From the NCBI GenBank assembly GCA_026826555.1, contig JAKSZT010053881.1, forward strand, positions 5,664,175 through 5,728,174: 64,000 bases of DNA, read 5' to 3'. Every line of letters starts with the position of its first letter. The first letter of the stretch is position 1. The position numbers and the translations under genes were made by a program. Origin of the DNA: Tolypeutes matacus. Lineage: Eukaryota > Chordata > Mammalia > Cingulata > Chlamyphoridae. The notes under the pieces were generated by a model, which did no database searches, was not told the DNA's origin, and was given only the letters and a program-made list of their open reading frames with translations. Shown here piece by piece: positions 58,641-64,000 of this stretch.

Positions 58641-59799
58641 ATTTTCTTAGTATGGCCTTTAATTTTTGCTGGTGTTTAGGCATCTGGTTAGGTTGTATTT
58701 TACTTAGATGCTCTATCTCTTTCTCTTTTATAGGGTTTTAGTGGCAGGAGGCTGTGAGTTACCACAGCTCTTTGATTTTTGGCTCAACCTTGATTGTTAA
58801 GATTTTCCTGCTGGTTGCTGAAAACTGGGCACTGGACCCAGTAATTGGTTGTAGAGTCATTGCCTAGAGCCTTGAGCAGGGAGGCTATAGAGGCCAGGAA
58901 ATGCTTCTCCTATTTATTTTTAATTTTCTTATGTGCACTTCCTTAGTCTACCAGGAAATGGCACTGGTTGGCAGCTCTCAATTCAATGCGTGGTCAGAGT
59001 GTATTTGTTGTGACACAGACCAGATCAGTGTGATAGAGCTTCCTGTCTGGGGGCTAAGAGCCTTGTAATTCAAACTTTCTGAGATAGTTCTCCAGTATTC
59101 TCCCTTTTCCCAGCTAGGAAATATTTTCATTCCCCTCTGAATCTTCAACAATCAGTCTCTGTTAGTAGAGGGAGATTGGGAGGTTTGTATATCTTTAGCC
59201 CCTTGTAGGCTCCAAGGCAAACAATGGCGCAGCCCCACCCGGCCTGTTGGACAGGGCAGACCAAACCTGGGAGTCAAAAGCAGGGTCAACCCTAGGCTCT
59301 CTCTCCCCTCTCCTGTGGAGTCCTCAACAGTTCGTCTGGGCTAGAAGAGAGGGAGGTTGCAAGGGTTGGATTTCTCCAGTCCTTCCTAGGCTCCCAGGGG
59401 AAACCACCATGTGGAAGGGTCCTTGGGGCTCCGCAGCCCAAATTTGCTGGTCAGAACCTGAGTCAGCCCAAGACTGTGTCCCTCTCTCTCCCCTTTCTGG
59501 GAATGGTAGATCCCTGGAGCTCCCTGTGTTTGTAGTTGCAGGTCCAGAGGCCCGAGAATTCTAAAGAGTTTGGGGGAGGTTGCCTGCAGCAGCATTTGCT
59601 GCTGGTTCCAACTCACGGTTCTGTTGTCGCAATTTCCTTTTGTCCCTCTCTCCTCTGGGTGGTGTGCAGCCTTCACCTGCTGTCCTAAACCCTCGAAGAT
59701 CTTTTTCGGGGCTGTTTCAGCCTGTCCTCTAGGTATTTTTCTGGAGAAGAGATTCCCGTGCCTTACTAGTCCACCATCTTCCTGGAAGTCCCCTCCATA

Positions 59800-62583
59800 C
59801 AAACTTTAGAATCTAGTTTGTTGATACCCACGAAATAACTTGGAATTTTGATTGGGATTGCCTGGAGTGTATACATTAAGTTGGGAAGAATTAACATCTC
59901 AATAATATTAAATCTTTCTAACCATAAACTTGGAGTATCTCCCCATTCATTTAGATTTTTTTTCTTTCATTATAGATTTGTAGATTTCATTGTATAGATG
60001 TTGGACATATTTTCTTAGTTTTAAACATATTTCATTTTTGGGGGTGCTAATGTAAATTGTTTTATTTTCAAATACCAATTATTCATTCTTGGTATAAGAA
60101 AGTAATAGAATTTTGTATATTAACCTTGTATTTGGCAGCTTTTTTGTAATTGCTTTTATTAGTTCCATGATTTTTTGTTGGTGGTGGTGTTCTTTTTTTT
60201 TTGGCGTTTTCTATGCAGACAATCATATCATCTGCAAACAAAGACAGTTTTATTCCTTCCTTCCCAATCTGTATATCATTTATTTCCTTTCCTTATATCT
60301 TATTGTCTTATCCAGGACACCTCGTACAATGATGAATAGGAGTGGTAAGAGATAACATCCTTCTCTTGGTTCTGATCTTAGGGGAAAAGCCTCTAGTTTA
60401 TCATTATTAAGTATATTAGCTGTAGTTTTTGTATATGTTCTTTATAAAAATGAGGAAGTTCCTCTCTATCCTAGTGTGGCAGTTTGAGGTTATGAATTCC
60501 CAAAAGATAGATTGTGTTTGTAAACTGGTCTGTTCCTCCTGGGCATGATACCCTTTAATTGATTTAAATTCAAAGGCTTTAGGTTTACTTGATTAAATCA
60601 AGATTAGGGCTTTGATTCAACCATATCATTAAGGCTTGCAGGGTTGAGTCCCCATCCCCTTGGTAGGCTATATAAACAGACGCTCAATCAAGAACACGGA
60701 AGCAGATATGTGACTAAAGAGAAAGATCTATAGTCACAGAAGAGGATCCTGTGGCCCTGGGGAGAGAGTTGAGCCTTTAGCTGGACAGTTTACAGCTCAC
60801 CTTGTGAAGAGACCAGAGCAGCTGACCCTGGAAAGAAACAAGCCCCTGGAAGAGAGACAAGCCCTTTGCCATTCTACAGCTGAGATTGGAAGAAGCTGGA
60901 CCCATGGAGCTATAAGATGGAAGAGGAAGGCTGAACCGTGGCAGGTGTCGCCCGCCATCTTGCGTCAATACATGGCAACAGACTTTGGGTGAGAAAGTAC
61001 CTCTTATGGTACCTTGAGTTGGACTCTTTAGGGCCTTGTAACTGTAAGCTTCTACTCCAAATAAATACCTTTTATAAAAGCCAGCAGATTTCTGGTACTT
61101 TGCATCAGCACCCCTTTTGGCTTTACTAAAACCCCTAGTTTGTTAAGAGTTTTATCAAGAATGTGTGTTAGATTTTGTCAATTGTGTTTTCTGTATCTAC
61201 TGATAGGGTCATATGATTTTTCTTCTCTAGCTTGTTCATGTGATGAATTGCATTAACCAGTTTTGAATGTTGGATCAACCTTGCATACCTGGAATAAATC
61301 CCACTCAGTTGTGATGTACAATTCTTTTTATGTAGTGTTGAATTCTTTTTATCCATTGTTGAATTCGATTTCCTAGTATTATGTTGAGTAGCTTTGCATC
61401 TATGTTCATGATAGATAATAGTTTTTAATTTTCCTTCCTTGAAGTGCCTTTGCTTGGTTTTGGTTTGAGGGTAATGCTTGTCTCATAGAATGAGTTAAGA
61501 TAGTGTTCTCTTTGCTTCTATTTTCTGCAAGAGAATGTAGAGGATTGGAATAATTTCATCTTTAAATGTTTGGAAGAATTCACCTGTGAAACCAATTGTG
61601 CCTAATCCTCTTAGGTTTGGAAGGTTATTAGTTGTTTATTTAATTTCTTTAATATATATAGGCCTATTCAGATTTTTAGTATCTTGTGTGTGTTTGGTAC
61701 TTGCCTTTCAAGCATTATCCAACTTGTAGGCATAAAGTTGTTCATAATATTTCTTTATTACACATTTAGGATCAGTTGTGATGACCCTGTTTTATTTCTG
61801 TTATTGGTAATTTGTGTTTTCTCTCTTATTTTCTTGGTTATCCTGGCTAGAGGTTTATCATTTTATTGATCTTTTCCGAGAGTCAGCTTTTGATTTCATT
61901 GCTTTTCTCTATTAAATCCTGTTTTAAATTTCACTGATTTCTCCTGTAATTTTTGTTTGTTTTCTTGTGCTTACTTTGCATCTAATTGACTCTTTTTTTT
62001 TTGAGTTTCCTGAAGTGATAGATTATTCATTTTGTATCTTTCTTCTTTTCTAATATATGCATTCAATGCTATAAATTTCCTTCTAAGCCTTGCTTTTACT
62101 ACATCCCCCAAATTTTTATAATTTGTATTTTCATTTAGTTCAAAATATATTTTTTTCATTTTTCTTGCTTTTCTATTATTTTATTCTTTTCAAAGTATAT
62201 TTTAATTTCTCTCAAATTCTTTGATCCGAGTTTTGATTAGAAATGTGTTGTTTAATCATGAAATATTTTGAGATTTTCTATTACTTATTTCTAGTTTGAT
62301 TCTATTGCAGATCCAATTGATATATTGTACTGTTCAGTTCAGCTATATCCTTACTGATTGTCTGCCCGTTAGACCTGTCAGTAATAGAAGCTGTTGAAGT
62401 CTCCAACTGTAACAGTTGTTCGGCACATACACTTTCAGGATTATTATGTCTTGTAGAAATGACCTCTTAATCATTATGTAATGCTCTTCTTTATCCCTGA
62501 TAATTTTCCTTGTTGTGAAATCTGCTTTTTATGAAATTAATGTATCTATTTCAGCATTCATTAATGTAAGCATTGTATCTTTG
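59800..62583 (-). mobile_element. Old L1, ORF2 part (antisense), split by a solo LTR
   Basis: Reverse reverse-transcriptase sequence runs from GAAATAACTTGGAATTTTGA (about 59830) to CTATCCTAG at 60474. It resumes at CCTAGTTTGTTAAGAG (61134) and continues to endonuclease sequence by 62580 (CTGTTGAAGTCTCCAACTG). It is probably the same element as 51134-53594, separated by the younger L1. Heavily diverged. Confidence 0.75.
60475..61133 (+). mobile_element. Solo LTR, family A copy 2
   Basis: It opens TGTGGCAGTTTGAGGTTATG and is bounded by CCTAG on both sides (60470-60474 and 61134-61138), a 5-bp duplication. The host L1 reads through cleanly if the LTR is removed. A TATA box TATATAAA (60669-60676) and a polyadenylation signal AATAAA (61060-61065) lie in the expected order. 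At 659 bp it aligns with the copies at 13862 and 36505. It has no internal sequence and no coding content. Confidence 0.85.
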
Positions 62584-63040
62584 CTCAAGTGAATATCATG
62601 AAATGGGTTGGCTTAAACAATGGGAATTTATTAGCTTGCAGTTTTGAGGCTAAAATAAAATCCAAATCAAAGCATTATCAAGGTGATACTTTCCTCCTGA
62701 AGACTGTGGCATTCTGGGGCTGGCTGCCAGTCTTTCTTGACTTCTCTTAAATGGCAAGGCACATGGTGATGGTGGTATCTCCTGGTCTTTCCCTTCTCTT
62801 CCTGGTTCCGTTGATAGTCAGCCTCTTGTTTCCTGTGTCTTTCTGTCCTGTCTGAATTTCATCCCACTTATAAAGAACTCCAGTAATAGGATTAAAACCA
62901 ATTCTGATTTGGCTGGGTCACACCTTAACTGAAGTAAACCTCATTAAAAGATCCTATTTACAATGCGTTCACACCCACAGGAATGGATTAAATTTGAGAA
63001 CATGTTTTTCTGGGGTGCATACAGCTTCAAACTATGAAAT
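62584..63040 (-). mobile_element. MaLR-type LTR (antisense), family B
   Basis: Forward landmarks GGTTGGCTTAAACAATGGGA, ATTTATTAGCTTGCAGTTTT, CCAAATCAAAGCATTATCAA and CACTTATAAAGAACTCCAGT match 2825-3250 closely. It is a solo LTR lying between two L1 fragments. Confidence 0.75.
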
Positions 63041-63044
63041 GGTC

Positions 63045-64000
63045 CACCTTTGTATAGATCCAATTTTCCCAGCACCATTTACTGAAGAAGACAATTCTTT
63101 CACCATTAAGTGGATTTGGCACCCTTGTCAAAATTCATTTGGCCATAGATGTGAGGGTTGATTTCTGAATTCTCAAATCTATTGATCTATATGTATGTCT
63201 TTGTGCCAAAACCATGTTATTTCAGTTACTGTAGCTTTTACAAGATGGTTTTGGCTATTTGGGGTTCTTTACCCATATGTATGAATTTACTTGGCTTTTC
63301 CATTTCAGCCTTCAAAGAAGGCTGTTGGAATTTTGATTTAGGTTGTGTTGAATGTGTACATTGCTTTGGGTAGAATTGACATCTTTGCAGTATCTAGTCA
63401 TCTAATCCATGAACATGGAATGTCCTTCTATTTATTTAGGTCATCTGTAATTTCTTTCACTAATGTCATGTCATTTTCTGTGAACAAATCCTTTACATCT
63501 TTTGTTACTTTATTCCTACGTATTTGATTATTTTCATTTCTATTGTAAGTAGAATTTTTCCTTGATTTCCTCCGCAGATTTTTACTCAGAGAAACATCAA
63601 TACTTTTTGTGGGTTGATCTTGTAACCTACCACTTTGTTAAGATCATTTATTAACTGTAATTGATGTGATGTTTTTCAGGATTTTCTGCATGTAAAGTAT
63701 GATGACATTGCAAATAGGGAAAGTTTTACATCTTCATTTTCTATTTGGATGTCTTTTCTTTTTCTTACCTAATTGCTCATGCTGGAACTTCAGTACAGCA
63801 TTGAATAACAGTGGTGACAGTGGGCAACCTTGTCTTGTTCCTGATCGTAGAGGGAAAGCTTTTATTCTTCCACAATCAAGTAGGATGTTAGCTGTGGGCT
63901 TTTTATATATGCCCTTTATCATGTTGAGGAAGTTTTCTTCTATTTCTAGTGTTCTTAGTGTTTTTATCAAGAAGGGTGCTGGATTTTGTCAAATGCCTTT
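63045..64000 (-). mobile_element. L1 ORF2 fragment (antisense), runs off the window
   Basis: The reverse of the ORF2 thumb and reverse transcriptase: CCCAGCACCATTTACTGAAG, CATAGATGTGAGGGTTGATT, CAGTTACTGTAGCTTTTACA. On the minus strand at 63734-63970 it gives [20 protein letters not shown] of the reverse transcriptase. The order relative to 62583 shows it is a separate insertion from the L1 to its left. Confidence 0.8.

Larger units (their letters stand above)
53595..59795 (-). mobile_element. Near-full-length L1 retrotransposon (antisense), about 6.2 kb
   Basis: The 5' end at 59795 reads GGGGACTTCCAGGAAGATGG, a canonical L1 start. A 5' UTR of about 1.15 kb follows, then ORF1, ORF2, a short 3' UTR and a tail at 53595. 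The 5' UTR shows no 109-bp units, unlike the L1 at 25730. Frameshifts and stops interrupt both frames. I see no flanking target duplication, and the older L1 it interrupts lacks roughly 430 bp between the two flanks. Its best pieces are long, so it is younger than its L1 neighbours, but it is inactive. Confidence 0.9.
4697..64000 (+). other. PKN2: PKN2 intron 1 (continues beyond window)
   Basis: The intron opens with the donor GTAAGG right after codon 16. No acceptor joined to a PKN2-like frame was seen before the window ends. The span is filled by retrotransposons, DNA transposons and non-coding sequence, listed separately. No other protein-coding or functional RNA gene was recognised within it. 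Confidence 0.8.

Noticed and set aside
4697..64000. Search for PKN2 exon 2
   Set aside because: No stretch encoding the expected continuation was found by eye; the exon is presumed to lie beyond the window.

Overview
The window is mammalian nuclear DNA, almost all of it intron. Abundant tRNA-derived SINEs of the DAS type, described from armadillos, point to a xenarthran, most likely an armadillo. This rests on recognising repeat consensus patterns by eye; no database search was run.

One protein-coding exon is recognisable. Inside a CpG island (about 3785-5110), an ATG at 4649 opens a 16-codon exon reading MASNPERGEILLTELQ and ending at a CAG/GTAAGG splice donor. This is the N-terminus of PKN2 (PRK2), a Rho/Rac-responsive AGC-family protein kinase. 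About 4.6 kb of upstream flank lies to the left. Everything to the right, 59.3 kb, is read as intron 1, because no continuation of the PKN2 protein was seen. Long reading frames elsewhere are repeat-derived or antisense shadows.

Layout. 1-3785: upstream flank with a MaLR-type LTR and a possible gene relic. 3785-5110: CpG-island promoter and exon 1. 5110-20800: intron with a complete MaLR element (9438-11716), older LINE pieces, DAS SINEs, L2/MIR relics, a solo LTR (13862-14576) and a hAT transposon with perfect 8-bp target duplications. 20785-24550: 5'-truncated sense L1. 25730-33430: two antisense L1s end to end, the first with an unusual 5' region built from about eleven 109-bp units. 33430-51060: mostly unique intron with a hAT element, a tRNA-Glu retrocopy, a U6 retrocopy, SINEs, a second solo LTR and a retroposed C-rich sequence. 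51060-64000: nested stack in which a near-full-length antisense L1 (53595-59795), SINEs and LTRs sit inside older L1 sequence.

No genes work together here beyond the single exon. The notable material is retrotransposon biology: the monomer array, dimeric SINEs, a three-copy LTR family, insertions made only of a poly(A)-type tail, and several small RNAs copied by L1 machinery. I see no novel multi-gene system.
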